A stretch of DNA of 64,000 nucleotides from Grimontia celer (GCF_900055185.1 NZ_FIZX01000001.1:1922001-1986000), one strand, 5' to 3'; positions 1-9,601 are shown, counted from the first letter of the stretch. A program made the numbers and translations. The notes: generated by a model from the sequence alone, not told the origin.

Positions 1-674
1 GTAGAACCCACGAAGCTGACCGCTTGCACATATGGGTTAGTCAGCAACACATCTACTGCTTCTTTATCACCGTTAACGACATTAAATACACCATCAGGTA
101 ATCCCGCTTCAGTCAGCAGCTCTGCGATACGTAGCGTTGAACTTGGATCTTTTTCCGAAGGCTTCATCACGAAGGTGTTACCACAGGCAATGGCAATCGG
201 GAACATCCACATTGGCACCATCACCGGGAAATTAAATGGCGAAATCCCTGCCACCACACCCAATGGCTGATTGAGCGACCAGGCATCAATACCCGAGCCA
301 ATTTGCTCTGTCATCTCGCCTTTCAATAAATGAGGAATACCGCAGGCAAACTCGACGACTTCAAGCCCACGGGTTAACTCGCCTTTGGCATCTTCCAGCA
401 CTTTGCCATGCTCTTTGGTGATGAGCGCTGCCAACTCGTCGATGTTTTCTTCCACCAGCGCCTTGAATTTAAACATCACGCGGGCACGGCGAAGTGGCGA
501 CATTTCAGACCACGCTGGAAAAGCGGCTTTGGCAGAAGCAATCGCAGCTTCGGTTTCGGCAACTGATGCCAAAGAGACTTCGCCACTTTGCTCGCCTGTC
601 GCTGGGTTGAACAGCGCTTGTTTTCGCTCGCTTTCCTCTGTGTATTTGCCATCAATATAATGCGTTACAGACAT
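1..674 (-). CDS. mmsA: CoA-acylating methylmalonate/malonate-semialdehyde dehydrogenase, N-terminal part (cut by window edge)
   Basis: The reverse strand from ATG at 674 reads [18 protein letters not shown] and runs open to position 1, so about 224 residues of a roughly 500-residue enzyme are present. The segment around [19 protein letters not shown] and KPSEKDPS matches the NAD-binding part of the MmsA branch of the aldehyde dehydrogenase superfamily. The catalytic cysteine lies beyond the window. MmsA converts malonate semialdehyde (or methylmalonate semialdehyde) with NAD and CoA to acetyl-CoA (or propionyl-CoA). The gene directly follows a beta-alanine:pyruvate aminotransferase (20 nt gap, same strand), whose product is malonate semialdehyde, so the pair forms a beta-alanine degradation unit. 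Confidence 0.9.
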   Translation of the reverse strand, partial: MSVTHYIDGKYTEESERKQALFNPATGEQSGEVSLASVAETEAAIASAKAAFPAWSEMSPLRRARVMFKFKALVEENIDELAALITKEHGKVLEDAKGELTRGLEVVEFACGIPHLLKGEMTEQIGSGIDAWSLNQPLGVVAGISPFNFPVMVPMWMFPIAIACGNTFVMKPSEKDPSSTLRIAELLTEAGLPDGVFNVVNGDKEAVDVLLTNPYVQAVSFVGS

Positions 675-694
675 ATCCTTATATCCCCTTACAG

Positions 695-2032
695 TTAAAT
701 CGCTTGCTTGATGGCGCGTTCCAGCGTGCTGACCATCTGATCGATATGTTTCGATTCCATAATAAGTGGCGGCGACATGGCGATAATGTCGCCGGAAGCG
801 CGAACTAACACGCCATCGTAGAAGCAGCGTGTAAAGATGTCGTAGCCGCGTTTACCGATTCCCTCACTGCTCGGAGCAAACTGAATGCCGGCAATCAAGC
901 CAGTGTTTCGAACATCAATCACATTCGGCAAATTATCGAGCGAATGCAGTGCTTCTTCCCATTCGGTTTCCAACTGCCTTGCACGCTCGAATAGGTTCTC
1001 GTCACGGTAAATATCGAGCGTCGCCAGCGCCGCTGCTGCCGCGACTGGGTGACCGGAATAGGTGTAACCATGGAATAGCTCAATCGTGTCTTCCGGCGCC
1101 GTATTCATGCAGGCATCGTAAATACTCTCGCTCACCATCACCGCGCCCATTGGGATCGCGCCATTGGTCAGGGCTTTTGCGGTAGTAATGATGTCTGGCG
1201 TGACATCCCAGCGCTGCGACGCAAAGGCATCACCCACACGGCCGAAGCCTGTGATTACTTCATCAAAGATCAGCAGAATATCGTGTTTAGCGGTAATTTC
1301 ACGAAGACGTTTTAGATAACCTTTTGGCGGGAGAATAACGCCGCCCGAGCCTGACATTGGCTCAACCATCACTGCCGCGATATTTTCTGCACCGTGCAGC
1401 GCAATCAGCTGTTCCAGCACTTCTGCTCGTTCGATACCGTGTTCTGGCAAACCTTTCGAAAAGGCATTGCGTTCTATGTCCAGTGTATGTGGAAGATGTG
1501 CAACACTCGGCAGCAATTGACTATTAAACGCTTTGCGGTTATTCACCATGCCGCCCACTGAAATACCGCCAAAACCTGTTCCGTGATAGCCCTGCTCACG
1601 ACCAATAAACATGGTGCGATTGGCATGACCACGGGCCCGCTGATAGGCCAGTGCAATTTTCAACGCCGTATCGGCAGATTCAGAGCCAGAATTGGTGAAG
1701 AACACGCGGTTCAAATCGGCAGGTGCTAATTCTGCTAAACGCTCGGCGAGTTCAAATGGGAGAGGATGCCCCATCTGGAAGGTTGGCGCATAGTCGAGTT
1801 CTTTGATCTGTTTACTTACGGCATCAGTGATTTGATCACGGCTATGACCCGCGTTGCAGCACCACAATCCGGCCGTCGAATCTAGCACTGAATTCCCCTC
1901 AACGTCGGTGTAATACATGCCTTCCGCTTTTGCGAGTAATCTTGGCGTGGTTTTGTACTGACGGTTTGCGGTGAAAGGCATCCAGAAGTTATCCAGACGT
2001 GCTCCTTCATTCTGTGGTTTGTTCACTGCCAT
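695..2032 (-). CDS. omega-amino acid (beta-alanine):pyruvate aminotransferase, class III
   Basis: A 445-residue PLP-dependent class III aminotransferase. The reading frame is open further upstream, but the start [20 protein letters not shown] at 2032 matches the family and has AAGGA upstream. Visible signatures are [12 protein letters not shown], the [18 protein letters not shown]-phosphate loop, the [12 protein letters not shown] segment with the cofactor-binding Asp, and TTAKALTNG with the Schiff-base lysine. The family moves the amino group of beta-alanine or other omega-amines to pyruvate, giving malonate semialdehyde and alanine. Downstream mmsA would consume that product. It is divergent from puuC, and the shared intergenic region carries PuuR-like boxes, which ties it to polyamine breakdown. 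The exact amine substrate cannot be fixed from sequence. Confidence 0.88.
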   Translation of the reverse strand: MAVNKPQNEGARLDNFWMPFTANRQYKTTPRLLAKAEGMYYTDVEGNSVLDSTAGLWCCNAGHSRDQITDAVSKQIKELDYAPTFQMGHPLPFELAERLAELAPADLNRVFFTNSGSESADTALKIALAYQRARGHANRTMFIGREQGYHGTGFGGISVGGMVNNRKAFNSQLLPSVAHLPHTLDIERNAFSKGLPEHGIERAEVLEQLIALHGAENIAAVMVEPMSGSGGVILPPKGYLKRLREITAKHDILLIFDEVITGFGRVGDAFASQRWDVTPDIITTAKALTNGAIPMGAVMVSESIYDACMNTAPEDTIELFHGYTYSGHPVAAAAALATLDIYRDENLFERARQLETEWEEALHSLDNLPNVIDVRNTGLIAGIQFAPSSEGIGKRGYDIFTRCFYDGVLVRASGDIIAMSPPLIMESKHIDQMVSTLERAIKQAI

Positions 2033-2103
2033 AGTCAGGTATCCTTGCTTGCTTCCGTTGTTAACAAGATGTTGCCTAGCGGCCAATATTTGCAATACTA
2101 TGT

Positions 2104-2180
2104 CAAATATAACGAACAGTAAACGTATTTTGTTCAATATCCAAAGAACAAATTGCACTAATTGTAAAATATTTTGAAAT
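2104..2180. promoter_or_regulatory. Cluster of candidate PuuR operators between the aminotransferase gene and puuC
   Basis: The E. coli PuuR site, as I recall it, is AAAATATAATGAACA. At 2104-2118 CAAATATAACGAACA matches 13 of 15 bases. At 2136-2150 AATATCCAAAGAACA matches 11, and at 2166-2180 AAAATATTTTGAAAT matches 11. A weaker inverted copy sits at 2131-2145. They lie in the 197-nt divergent promoter region, and a PuuR homologue is encoded at 6817. In E. coli several such boxes also cluster in a puu intergenic region. Function is inferred from similarity only. Confidence 0.5.
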
Positions 2181-2229
2181 GGTGCACAGTGACCATATTC
2201 ATCGCACATAACAGGGAAAAGGGGCTGCT

Positions 2230-3726
2230 ATGACTTCGCACAAGTCTCGTCAAGACTGGGATGCACTCGCACAATCTATAACAATTAAAGGACAGGCATT
2301 TATCAATGGCGAATACCGTGATGCGGTCGCCGGAGAGACCTTTGCCTGCATCAGTCCTGTTGATGGTCGCGTCTTGGCGAATGTTGCCAGTTGCGATCTT
2401 GCTGACGCCAACCTTGCCGTCAGCAATGCCCGTGCAACGTTTGAGTCTGGTGTATGGGCTCACCTTCCTCCTGCAGAGCGTAAGAAAATCGTGATCCGTT
2501 TTGCGGAATTAATAGAAGAAAACAGCGATGAACTGGCGCTCCTTGAAACGCTGGATATGGGCAAACCTATCCGCTATTCCAAAGCGGTTGATGTGAACGG
2601 TGCCGCCCGTGCTATTCGTTGGTCGGGTGAAGCCGTCGACAAGATTTATGACGAACTCGCTCCTACGCCGCACAATGAAATCGGCATGATCACCCGTGAA
2701 CCTGTGGGTGTTGTGGCCGCTATCGTGCCCTGGAATTTTCCCATGCTGATGGCCTGTTGGAAGCTTGGCCCTGCCCTCGCCTCTGGTAACTCTGTTGTCC
2801 TCAAACCTTCAGAGAAATCACCACTCACCGCCATCCGTCTTGGCGAACTTGCCATTGAGGCAGGTATGCCAAAAGGCGTACTGAATGTGCTGCCCGGCTT
2901 TGGGCACACAGTGGGCAAAGCGCTCGCGCTGCACATGGATGTTGATACTCTGGTGTTCACCGGCTCAACCAAAATCGCCAAACAACTGATGATTTACGCT
3001 GGAGAATCAAACATGAAGCGTGTCTGGCTGGAGGCGGGCGGTAAGAGCCCAAATATCGTCTTTGCTGATGCGCCAGATCTAGATGCTGCTGCCTCTGCTG
3101 CTGCTTCTGCCATTGCGTTCAACCAGGGCGAAGTCTGTACTGCTGGTTCGCGTTTGTTGGTGGAAGCTTCAATCAAAGATGTTTTTATCGAAAAAGTCGT
3201 CGAGAACCTGAAAGGCTGGCAACCCGGACACCCACTAGACCCGGAAACTCAGGTCGGCGCTGTCGTTGACCAACAGCAGTTGGATACCGTGCTTACCTAT
3301 ATTGATAAAGGCGCTCAAGGCGGGGCCAAGATGGTGTGTGGCGGCAGTCGTGTCATGGCAGAAACCGGCGGTTTATTTGTCGAACCCACGGTGTTCGATA
3401 ATGTGAACAATGATATGGCGATTGCCCGTGAAGAGATTTTCGGCCCTGTGCTGTCCGTGATCACCTTCGACACCCCAGAGCAAGCGGTCGCGATTGCCAA
3501 CGATACCGACTATGGTCTTGCCTCTGCGGTATGGACATCAGACATCGGCAAAGCGCACAAAACCGCGAAAGCGCTGCGCACTGGTATGGTGTGGATTAAT
3601 CATTATGATGGTGGCGATATGACAGCGCCATTTGGTGGCTACAAGCAATCCGGCAATGGCCGCGATAAATCACTCCACGCGTTCGAGAAATACACGGAAG
3701 TGAAAGCGACCTGGATTGCGCTTTGA
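2230..3726 (+). CDS. puuC: gamma-glutamyl-gamma-aminobutyraldehyde dehydrogenase
   Basis: A 498-residue NAD(P)-dependent aldehyde dehydrogenase of the PuuC type, full length for the family (about 495). The N-terminal INGEYRDAVAG, the VPWNFPMLMACWKLGPALA cofactor-binding segment, LEAGGKSPNIVF with the general-base Glu, and NQGEVCTAGSRLLVE with the nucleophilic Cys are all present. The C-terminal MTAPFGGYKQSGNGRDKS is typical. It oxidises gamma-glutamyl-gamma-aminobutyraldehyde to gamma-Glu-GABA in the Puu pathway, between PuuB and PuuD, and such enzymes often take other amino aldehydes too. The gene is divergent from the aminotransferase, with candidate PuuR boxes between them. A bidirectional terminator follows. 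Confidence 0.93.
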   Translation: MTSHKSRQDWDALAQSITIKGQAFINGEYRDAVAGETFACISPVDGRVLANVASCDLADANLAVSNARATFESGVWAHLPPAERKKIVIRFAELIEENSDELALLETLDMGKPIRYSKAVDVNGAARAIRWSGEAVDKIYDELAPTPHNEIGMITREPVGVVAAIVPWNFPMLMACWKLGPALASGNSVVLKPSEKSPLTAIRLGELAIEAGMPKGVLNVLPGFGHTVGKALALHMDVDTLVFTGSTKIAKQLMIYAGESNMKRVWLEAGGKSPNIVFADAPDLDAAASAAASAIAFNQGEVCTAGSRLLVEASIKDVFIEKVVENLKGWQPGHPLDPETQVGAVVDQQQLDTVLTYIDKGAQGGAKMVCGGSRVMAETGGLFVEPTVFDNVNNDMAIAREEIFGPVLSVITFDTPEQAVAIANDTDYGLASAVWTSDIGKAHKTAKALRTGMVWINHYDGGDMTAPFGGYKQSGNGRDKSLHAFEKYTEVKATWIAL

Positions 3727-3750
3727 TCTGACTAACACCTTAACTTTCGT

Positions 3751-3782
3751 AAAAAAGACCGGCTCATCGAGTCGGTCTTTTA
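3751..3782. terminator. Bidirectional intrinsic terminator after puuC
   Basis: AAAGACCG at 3754-3761 pairs with CGGTCTTT at 3773-3780 around a short loop, flanked by A and T runs. It lies between the convergent puuC and hydrolase/OsmC genes and can serve both. Confidence 0.85.
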
Positions 3783-3799
3783 TATTTACCAATGCCGTA

Positions 3800-5020
3800 T
3801 TACTTATCTTTCAGTTCGGTAGTGATAACTATCTTGCCTTCCAGCGTTTTGTGTACCGGACACTTATCGGCAATTTCCAGTAGGCGCTGACGCTCGTCAT
3901 CAGTTAGGTCACCAAACAGTTCGATTTCGCGGGACATGACCTCGACCTTCGCGTTGTTTTCATCACAGTGCTCGCAATCTTCACCATGCTGACGACTGTG
4001 CGACAGGGTCACTTTTACATCATCCAATGGCAGCTTTTTGCGGTTAGCGTACATACGCAACGTCATAGATGTACACGCGCCCAGTCCAGCCAGAACATGT
4101 TCGTAAGGGTCTGGTCCTAGATTGTCGCCACTGTAATCGACAGGTTCATCGGCAAACCACTGGTGATGGTCTGTTTGGATGGTACGGGTAAATTGTTTGT
4201 TGTGCTCATGCACCAGCACCTCACCACGTTTCACGCCCTCTTCTGCCTCTTTAATTGGCGCAGCCCTGTCGATGTAGCGGTGTGACCAAGCCGCGATAAG
4301 CTCAGCCACATATTGCGCATCGTTTTTGTTGGTGAGCAGGTGATCGGCGGAATCCAACGTCATAAAGCTCTTAGGATGCTTAGCGCGGGTATAGATTTTC
4401 TCGGCTTCTTTAATAAGTACGATGTTATCAGTTGGGGAATGCATCACCAGCAGCGGTACACGCAGGTTTTCGATATCATCATTGTCGGCGCGGATATCAT
4501 CAAGGAACTGTTTCTTGATAGTGAAAGGACGGCCAGCCAAAGAAAGCTCTGCTTCACCTTCGGCCTCAATTTGTTCCACATGAGCTGCAAACTGTTTAGA
4601 CACATGTTCAGCATCTGCTGGCGCGCCAATGGTCGCCACCGCTGACACTTCTGGAATACGGTGCGCCGCCGACAGCACTGCACGGCCGCCCAGACTATGA
4701 CCAATCAGCAGCAGGGGCGCTTCATAGTTATCGCGCAGGAAATCTGCCGCTGCGACCAAATCATCAACGTTGGAAGAGAAGTTAGTATTGGCAAAATCAC
4801 CGTCACTGCCGCCCAGCCCCGTAAAGTCAAAACGAAAGACCGCAAAGCCGATGTTCACTAAAGCACGTGAAATACGGGAAGCCGCCGCCACATCTTTTCC
4901 GCAGGTAAAGCAATGTGCAAACAAGGCATAGCCTCTTGCATTTTGCTCTGGCGTCTCTAACATTCCGGCAAGTTCAAGCCCATTGCTTTGAAAGGTTACC
5001 TTGCTTCTTTTTGCTGCCAT
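3800..5020 (-). CDS. Bifunctional alpha/beta hydrolase - OsmC fusion protein
   Basis: A 406-residue two-domain protein. Residues 1-255 form an alpha/beta hydrolase with the nucleophile elbow GHSLGGRA, a following acidic segment MHSPTDNIV and a His in SADHLL, so the triad appears complete. Residues 270-406 form an OsmC/Ohr-like domain with its two redox cysteines in [12 protein letters not shown] and DKCPVHKTL. OsmC domains reduce organic hydroperoxides through such a Cys pair. The fusion is a known but poorly characterised architecture, and the hydrolase may release acyl or peroxide substrates for the OsmC part. It shares neither direction nor an operon with puuC, and its link to polyamine use is unclear. 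No signal peptide is seen, so it should be cytoplasmic. Confidence 0.88.
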   Translation of the reverse strand: MAAKRSKVTFQSNGLELAGMLETPEQNARGYALFAHCFTCGKDVAAASRISRALVNIGFAVFRFDFTGLGGSDGDFANTNFSSNVDDLVAAADFLRDNYEAPLLLIGHSLGGRAVLSAAHRIPEVSAVATIGAPADAEHVSKQFAAHVEQIEAEGEAELSLAGRPFTIKKQFLDDIRADNDDIENLRVPLLVMHSPTDNIVLIKEAEKIYTRAKHPKSFMTLDSADHLLTNKNDAQYVAELIAAWSHRYIDRAAPIKEAEEGVKRGEVLVHEHNKQFTRTIQTDHHQWFADEPVDYSGDNLGPDPYEHVLAGLGACTSMTLRMYANRKKLPLDDVKVTLSHSRQHGEDCEHCDENNAKVEVMSREIELFGDLTDDERQRLLEIADKCPVHKTLEGKIVITTELKDK

Positions 5021-5103
5021 TTCCGTCTCCCGGTTATTTAATTCGCGTCATTTAGCTCACGCTAACACTCATAGACATGACCGGAACAGATCGCAAAAGA
5101 TAA

Positions 5104-5137
5104 CAAAGCGCCTCAGCCTTAAGCTTGAGACGCTTTG
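5104..5137 (-). terminator. Hairpin downstream of the FAD oxidoreductase gene
   Basis: CAAAGCG(C)CTCA pairs with TGAG(A)CGCTTTG across the interval, giving a long stem with one mismatch. It follows the stop at 5164 on the minus strand. The T-run is weak, so it may be an imperfect terminator. Confidence 0.5.
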
Positions 5138-5163
5138 ATGGGGTTTCGTATGAAATGAAAGGC

Positions 5164-6468
5164 TTAAGATAAAGCTTCTTTTAATCGATGATAAGTCATC
5201 CCGATAGCTAACAAAGGCGAACGCAGCAGAGGCCCACCAGGAAAGGTCATATGTTTCACCTTGGCGAACACATCGAAACGCTCTGCAGTCCCTGAGATCG
5301 CTTCTGCGATGACTTTGCCGGCCATGTGCGTGGCATTAACACCATGACCGGAATACGCCTGTGCATAGAAGATATTCGGGGCATCCGGCAACTGGCCAAT
5401 TTGTGGAAGACGATTAGCACCAATGCCAATCATGCCGCCCCATTCGAAGTCGATACTGACACCTTTCAGTTGAGGAAAAACCCGCTCAAGATTTGGTAGC
5501 AAGGCTCCAGTGATGTCTTTGGGATCTTTACCGGAATAGGTACACAACCCGCCAAACAATAATCGGTTATCACCAGACAAGTGGTAGTAATCGAGTGCAA
5601 TACTGAGATCGGCAAACGCCATGTTCTTCGGAATGGTGCTGGCGACCTGTTCGTCATTCAGTGGCTCAGTCGCAATGATATAGCTGCCTGCTGGGAGTAC
5701 TTTTCCGCCGATATAGGGTTCCAGTTTGTGACCGATATATGCGTTACCTGCCAGCAGCAGATAATTGCAAGTAACTTGCCCTTGTGCAGTATTCACAATG
5801 GGCTTTTGGCCCTTGATGATTTCCGTGGCTGCACTATCTTCGAAAAGCTGGACACCAAGACCCACAGCGGCGGCCGCTTCGCCTGTCACCAAGTTCAGTG
5901 GATGCAAATGACCACTACCCATGTCCAACATGCCACCGATGTAACGGTCAGACCCAATCACTTCCGCAAGATCTGCTTTTTCGAGCATGCGGATTTCATG
6001 GGGGTATTGATTCGCGCTCAGATCATCAAAATCTTCCTGAAGCTCTTTCATGTGGGAAGGCTTCATTGCCAGATCGCAATATCCCATCGCGAGATCGCAA
6101 TCGATGCTGAACGCTTCCACACGATCTTTGACGATCTGGACCGCTTCCAATCCCATCTGACTGATGGCGGCGACACCTTCTTTACCTATCTGGTTGGTAA
6201 ACTGCTCAATGCCATGGCCAATACCACGGATCAATTCGCCACCATTGCGGCCTGACGCCCCCCATCCAATCTTGTTGGCTTCCAGCACAGCCACGGAATA
6301 GCCACGTTGAGCCAGTTCAATGGCACTGTTCACACCACTAAACCCACCACCAACAATACAAACATCCACACTGATAGATTCGGTCAGAACCGGATAACGC
6401 TGAGGATACTTTGCCGTTGCGGCGTAAAAAGAAGAAGTATGGGGAAGATTTGATGCTGTATGCGCCAT
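5164..6468 (-). CDS. puuB: FAD-dependent amine oxidase of the gamma-glutamylputrescine oxidase family (first copy)
   Basis: A 434-residue DAO-type flavoprotein. The N-terminal Rossmann motif VCIVGGGFSGVNSAIELA binds FAD, and WGASGRNGGE and the C-terminal YSGHGVNATHMAGKV are typical of PuuB/OrdL oxidases. PuuB oxidises gamma-glutamylputrescine to the aldehyde with release of ammonia and H2O2. A second homologue lies at 7411-8751, so the two may differ in substrate (putrescine, cadaverine or diaminopropane derivatives). The gene stands alone, divergent from puuR, with a strong PuuR-like box 17 nt upstream of its start. Substrate is inferred from family and context. Confidence 0.85.
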   Translation of the reverse strand: MAHTASNLPHTSSFYAATAKYPQRYPVLTESISVDVCIVGGGFSGVNSAIELAQRGYSVAVLEANKIGWGASGRNGGELIRGIGHGIEQFTNQIGKEGVAAISQMGLEAVQIVKDRVEAFSIDCDLAMGYCDLAMKPSHMKELQEDFDDLSANQYPHEIRMLEKADLAEVIGSDRYIGGMLDMGSGHLHPLNLVTGEAAAAVGLGVQLFEDSAATEIIKGQKPIVNTAQGQVTCNYLLLAGNAYIGHKLEPYIGGKVLPAGSYIIATEPLNDEQVASTIPKNMAFADLSIALDYYHLSGDNRLLFGGLCTYSGKDPKDITGALLPNLERVFPQLKGVSIDFEWGGMIGIGANRLPQIGQLPDAPNIFYAQAYSGHGVNATHMAGKVIAEAISGTAERFDVFAKVKHMTFPGGPLLRSPLLAIGMTYHRLKEALS

Positions 6469-6816
6469 GCCTTACATCCTTTGTAAAATATAATTAACAA
6501 AGACTATCGTATTTACATCGTTGTAGTGAAGCAAAAAATATACGCTTTACTTGCTATTCAATACCGGTTCATCACTGCTCTCCAAGAATGAGACAAGCTT
6601 TATTCGAGCTGATTCATCTGCTTTCATCAAAGAAAGATAATGATCAACAAGACGCATTGTTCGCCATGTATCGTTGATTTATATTTTTTACATAATGACG
6701 ATAACATCACAAAACGCTTGATTACTGTCCCAGTGAAAGTAGGATTGCTTGTTCAAAATCTATTACAGTGATTGGGCACGCTTAAAAAACCCAATTAAAG
6801 CAGGGAGAGTCGAACA
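6469..6816. promoter_or_regulatory. Divergent puuB/puuR intergenic region with candidate PuuR boxes
   Basis: This 348-nt AT-rich region separates the first puuB copy from puuR. AAAATATAATTAACA at 6485-6499 matches 14 of 15 bases of the E. coli PuuR operator as I recall it. A second candidate lies on the minus strand at 6750-6764 (AATAGATTTTGAACA, 11 of 15) near the puuR start. This fits repression of puuB and autoregulation of puuR. I see no other gene in it. Confidence 0.6.
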
Positions 6817-7365
6817 TTGGACATTGGTGCAAACCTTAAAGCCGTTAGAAAAAGTCGCGGACTATCGCAACGCGAACTCGCTAAACGCGCAGGCGTAACC
6901 AACAGTACCATCTCGATGATTGAGAAAAACAGTGTCAGCCCATCGGTCAGCTCACTGAAAAAAGTCTTGTCCGGCATCCCTATGTCATTGGTCGAGTTCT
7001 TTTCAGCTGACATCGGTCAAACTGAATCGGCACCTGTCGTCTATCGCCAGCAGGATTTGCTGGAAATTGGCGACGAGTCTGTATCTATGAAGCTCATTGG
7101 TAAAGAGTTCCCGAATCGCGCCATCTCGGTGCTTTCTGAGACCTATCCGCCAGGCGGGCATTCCGGTGAAGAAATGCTTCAGCATGAAGGTGAAGAAGCT
7201 GGTCTGGTGGTTGAAGGTAAACTCGAACTCACTGTCGGAGACGATATTTTCGTTCTGGAAGTGGGCGACAGCTATTACTTTGACAGTAATCGTCCACACC
7301 GTTTTGCCAACCCTTTCGATGCGACCTGCCGTCTGTTCAGCGCAACTACGCCCGCTAACTTCTAA
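6817..7365 (+). CDS. puuR: Putrescine utilisation repressor, XRE-type HTH plus cupin
   Basis: A 182-residue regulator with an N-terminal helix-turn-helix (LSQRELAKRAGVTNSTISMI, residues about 16-36) and a C-terminal cupin sensor domain (about 110-180). The layout and spacing, including SLVEFFSAD, VSMKL and the GEEAGLVVEGKLELTVGD cupin strand, follow E. coli PuuR closely. The start is TTG at 6817, chosen because AGGGAGAG lies 7 nt upstream and no ATG fits. PuuR represses puu genes until putrescine is present. It lies between the two puuB copies and faces away from the first. Its operators are proposed at 6485 and in 2104-2180. Confidence 0.9.
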   Translation: MDIGANLKAVRKSRGLSQRELAKRAGVTNSTISMIEKNSVSPSVSSLKKVLSGIPMSLVEFFSADIGQTESAPVVYRQQDLLEIGDESVSMKLIGKEFPNRAISVLSETYPPGGHSGEEMLQHEGEEAGLVVEGKLELTVGDDIFVLEVGDSYYFDSNRPHRFANPFDATCRLFSATTPANF

Positions 7366-7381
7366 GCAAGTCCAATTCCAG

Positions 7382-7410
7382 AAAAACGCCCGACGACGGG
7401 CGTTTTCTTT
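7382..7410. terminator. Bidirectional terminator between puuR and second puuB
   Basis: AAAACGCCCG (7383-7392) pairs with CGGGCGTTTT (7397-7406) around an ACGA tetraloop, followed by T-rich sequence. The genes converge here. Confidence 0.88.
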
Positions 7411-8751
7411 CTAGATGCCAAATTTGTCCCGAACTGTGTAATACCAGGCTCCCAGTGCCGAAAAAGGTACGCTGAGAAGATGCCCTCCTGGGAAAGGCAA
7501 GTGCGGCAAATCAGCAAACGCATCAAATCGCTCTGCCTGCCCCTTCAGCACTTCTGACATCAATCTTCCCGCTAAGTGGGTGTAAGTGACACCGTGACCA
7601 CTGCAGCCCTGTGAGTAATAAATATTGCTACCAATACGCCCTACTTGCGGCAAACGGGACAAAGTCATCAGGAAATTACCCGTCCAGCGGTAATCAATGT
7701 TCACACCGCTAAGCTGCGGAAAAGTCTTTAGCATTTTGGGTCGGATAATCGCATCTATGTCTGCTGGGTCACGCGCACCATAAACCACACCACCACCATA
7801 TATCAGCCGTTTGTCACCAGACAGCCGGAAGTAATCAAGAAGATAGTTACAGTCCTCCACGCAGTAATCCTGCGGCAGTAAACTTTGCGCCTGCTGATCG
7901 GTCAGTGGCTCAGTGGCAATCACCTGTGTTCCACAGGGCATTGATTTCGCACGAAGCTCTGGCATCAGGTTACCGAGGTAAGCATTGCCTGCAACGATGA
8001 CGAAAGAGGCGGTAACAGAGCCTTGCTCCGTCACCACCTTCGCCGGCTCACCACGGTCAATGTTCACCACTGGCGAGTGCTCGTAGATTTTGCCACCCAA
8101 GCTTTCCACCGCAGCTGCTTCCCCTAAGGCAAGGTTCAATGGGTGAATGTGACCGCCCGATTTATCCAGCAAGCCACCGACATAACGCTCCGTATCGACA
8201 ACCGAACGGATATCGCTTTCGCTGAGCATTTCCATTTGGGTGTTGCCGTACTTTTCCCACAGCGCTTTTTGGCTTTCCAGTTCATGCATCTGCTTGGCAT
8301 TGAGTGCTGCAAACACGCCGCCGTCCTTTAGATCGCACTGGATGTTATATTTCTCTACGCGCTCGCGAATGATTTTTCCGCCTTCAAAGGCCATCTCGCC
8401 AAACAGGCCAATCTTTTCTTTACCGACGGTTTTCTCAATCACATCAATATCGCGACTGAAGCTATTTACAATCTGGCCACCATTGCGGCCTGATGCCCCC
8501 CAGCCAACTTTAGCGGCTTCCAGCACCACAACCTTGAAACCGGCTTCAAGTAAATGCAGTGCGGATGAAAGCCCCGTATAACCGGCACCAACAATGCAGA
8601 TATCTGTGGTGATATCTTCATTCAGCACTTCGCGTAACGCTGAAGTGTTGGCAGACGCGGCGTAATACGAAGGCGCATGTGCCTGACTGGCTTCCTGTCT
8701 GGTGTGTTGAGACTGACTTTGTTGGTTTTGAATCGAACTGACTTGTTCCAT
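7411..8751 (-). CDS. puuB: FAD-dependent amine oxidase of the gamma-glutamylputrescine oxidase family (second copy)
   Basis: A 446-residue paralogue of the 5164-6468 product. The FAD-binding motif ICIVGAGYTGLSSALHLLEAG follows a Gln/Ser-rich N-terminal extension of about 30 residues. WGASGRNGGQIVN and SQGCSGHGVTYTHLAGRLM are conserved. It is the last gene of the puuD-puuA-spuC-potFGHI run, 10 nt after potI, which makes it the best candidate for the oxidase acting on gamma-glutamylputrescine made by the PuuA at 14489. The extension is polar without a signal peptide, so a cytoplasmic location is expected. The split in duty with the other copy is unknown. Confidence 0.87.
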   Translation of the reverse strand: MEQVSSIQNQQSQSQHTRQEASQAHAPSYYAASANTSALREVLNEDITTDICIVGAGYTGLSSALHLLEAGFKVVVLEAAKVGWGASGRNGGQIVNSFSRDIDVIEKTVGKEKIGLFGEMAFEGGKIIRERVEKYNIQCDLKDGGVFAALNAKQMHELESQKALWEKYGNTQMEMLSESDIRSVVDTERYVGGLLDKSGGHIHPLNLALGEAAAVESLGGKIYEHSPVVNIDRGEPAKVVTEQGSVTASFVIVAGNAYLGNLMPELRAKSMPCGTQVIATEPLTDQQAQSLLPQDYCVEDCNYLLDYFRLSGDKRLIYGGGVVYGARDPADIDAIIRPKMLKTFPQLSGVNIDYRWTGNFLMTLSRLPQVGRIGSNIYYSQGCSGHGVTYTHLAGRLMSEVLKGQAERFDAFADLPHLPFPGGHLLSVPFSALGAWYYTVRDKFGI

Positions 8752-8761
8752 GATGACAATC

Positions 8762-9601
8762 CTATTCCTGAAGCTCTTGGTTGAGGCGCTTCATGTCTTC
8801 CAGCGATTTTTGCTCTGCGCGACGAGCCACGTACCAGGACAAAAACGCAAACAGCGACACAACCAAAATGATGATAGTGGCAAGTGCATTAATTTTCGGT
8901 GAAACCCCAAGCCTGACAGAAGAAAAGACCACCATAGGCAACGTGGTAGAACCTGGCCCAGAGACGAAGCTCGCGATAACCAGATCATCAAGGGAAAGAC
9001 TGAAGCTCAGAAGCCATCCCGCCACCAACGCAGGGGCAATCATGGGTACTGTAATAACGAAGAAGACTTTAAACGGTGTCGCACCTAAATCCATACCTGC
9101 CTCTTCAATCGAGAAATCCAGTTCCCTGAGTCTTGAAGAGACCACCACTGCGACATAAGCGGCACAGAAAGTAGAGTGCGCAATCCACACCGTGGTCATA
9201 CCGCGCTCTGCTGGCCAACCAAATAGCTCACCCATCTGTACAAACAGAAGCAGCAAGGACAGACCAATAATCACATCCGGCATCACAAGCGGTGCGGTGA
9301 TCATATTGGAGAGTGTTAACCGTCCCCATGAACGTCGGAACCGCGTCATCACGAAGGCTGCCAGCGTACCGATAATCACCGCCATGGTAGAGCTATAGAA
9401 CGCAATCCGGAGGCTGGTCCAAACCGCCTGCAGGATTTGCTCATCTTTGAACAGCTCGGCATACCATTTGGGTGAGAATCCACCCCAGACGGTGACCAGC
9501 TTAGAAGCATTAAAAGAGTAAATCACCAGGATCAGCATGGGCAGGTAGAGGAAAACCAAACCTACCCAGAGCATGACCGTCGAAAATTGCCAGCGTTTCA
9601 T
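8762..9601 (-). CDS. potI: Putrescine ABC transporter, inner-membrane permease PotI
   Basis: A 279-residue permease with about six hydrophobic segments and the EAA-loop motif near EEAGMDLGATPFKVFFVITVPM. Family length is about 280. With PotH it forms the membrane channel of the PotFGHI-type putrescine importer. Its start overlaps the potH stop by 4 nt, showing translational coupling. The C-terminal tail is short and basic/acidic, as is usual. Confidence 0.93.
   Translation of the reverse strand: MKRWQFSTVMLWVGLVFLYLPMLILVIYSFNASKLVTVWGGFSPKWYAELFKDEQILQAVWTSLRIAFYSSTMAVIIGTLAAFVMTRFRRSWGRLTLSNMITAPLVMPDVIIGLSLLLLFVQMGELFGWPAERGMTTVWIAHSTFCAAYVAVVVSSRLRELDFSIEEAGMDLGATPFKVFFVITVPMIAPALVAGWLLSFSLSLDDLVIASFVSGPGSTTLPMVVFSSVRLGVSPKINALATIIILVVSLFAFLSWYVARRAEQKSLEDMKRLNQELQE

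Noticed and set aside
2158-2463. 101-codon minus-strand ORF over the puuC start
   Set aside because: Overlaps the conserved puuC coding sequence and the proposed operators; no ribosome site.
5581-6255. 224-codon plus-strand ORF
   Set aside because: Shadow of the FAD oxidoreductase gene on the minus strand; no family resemblance.
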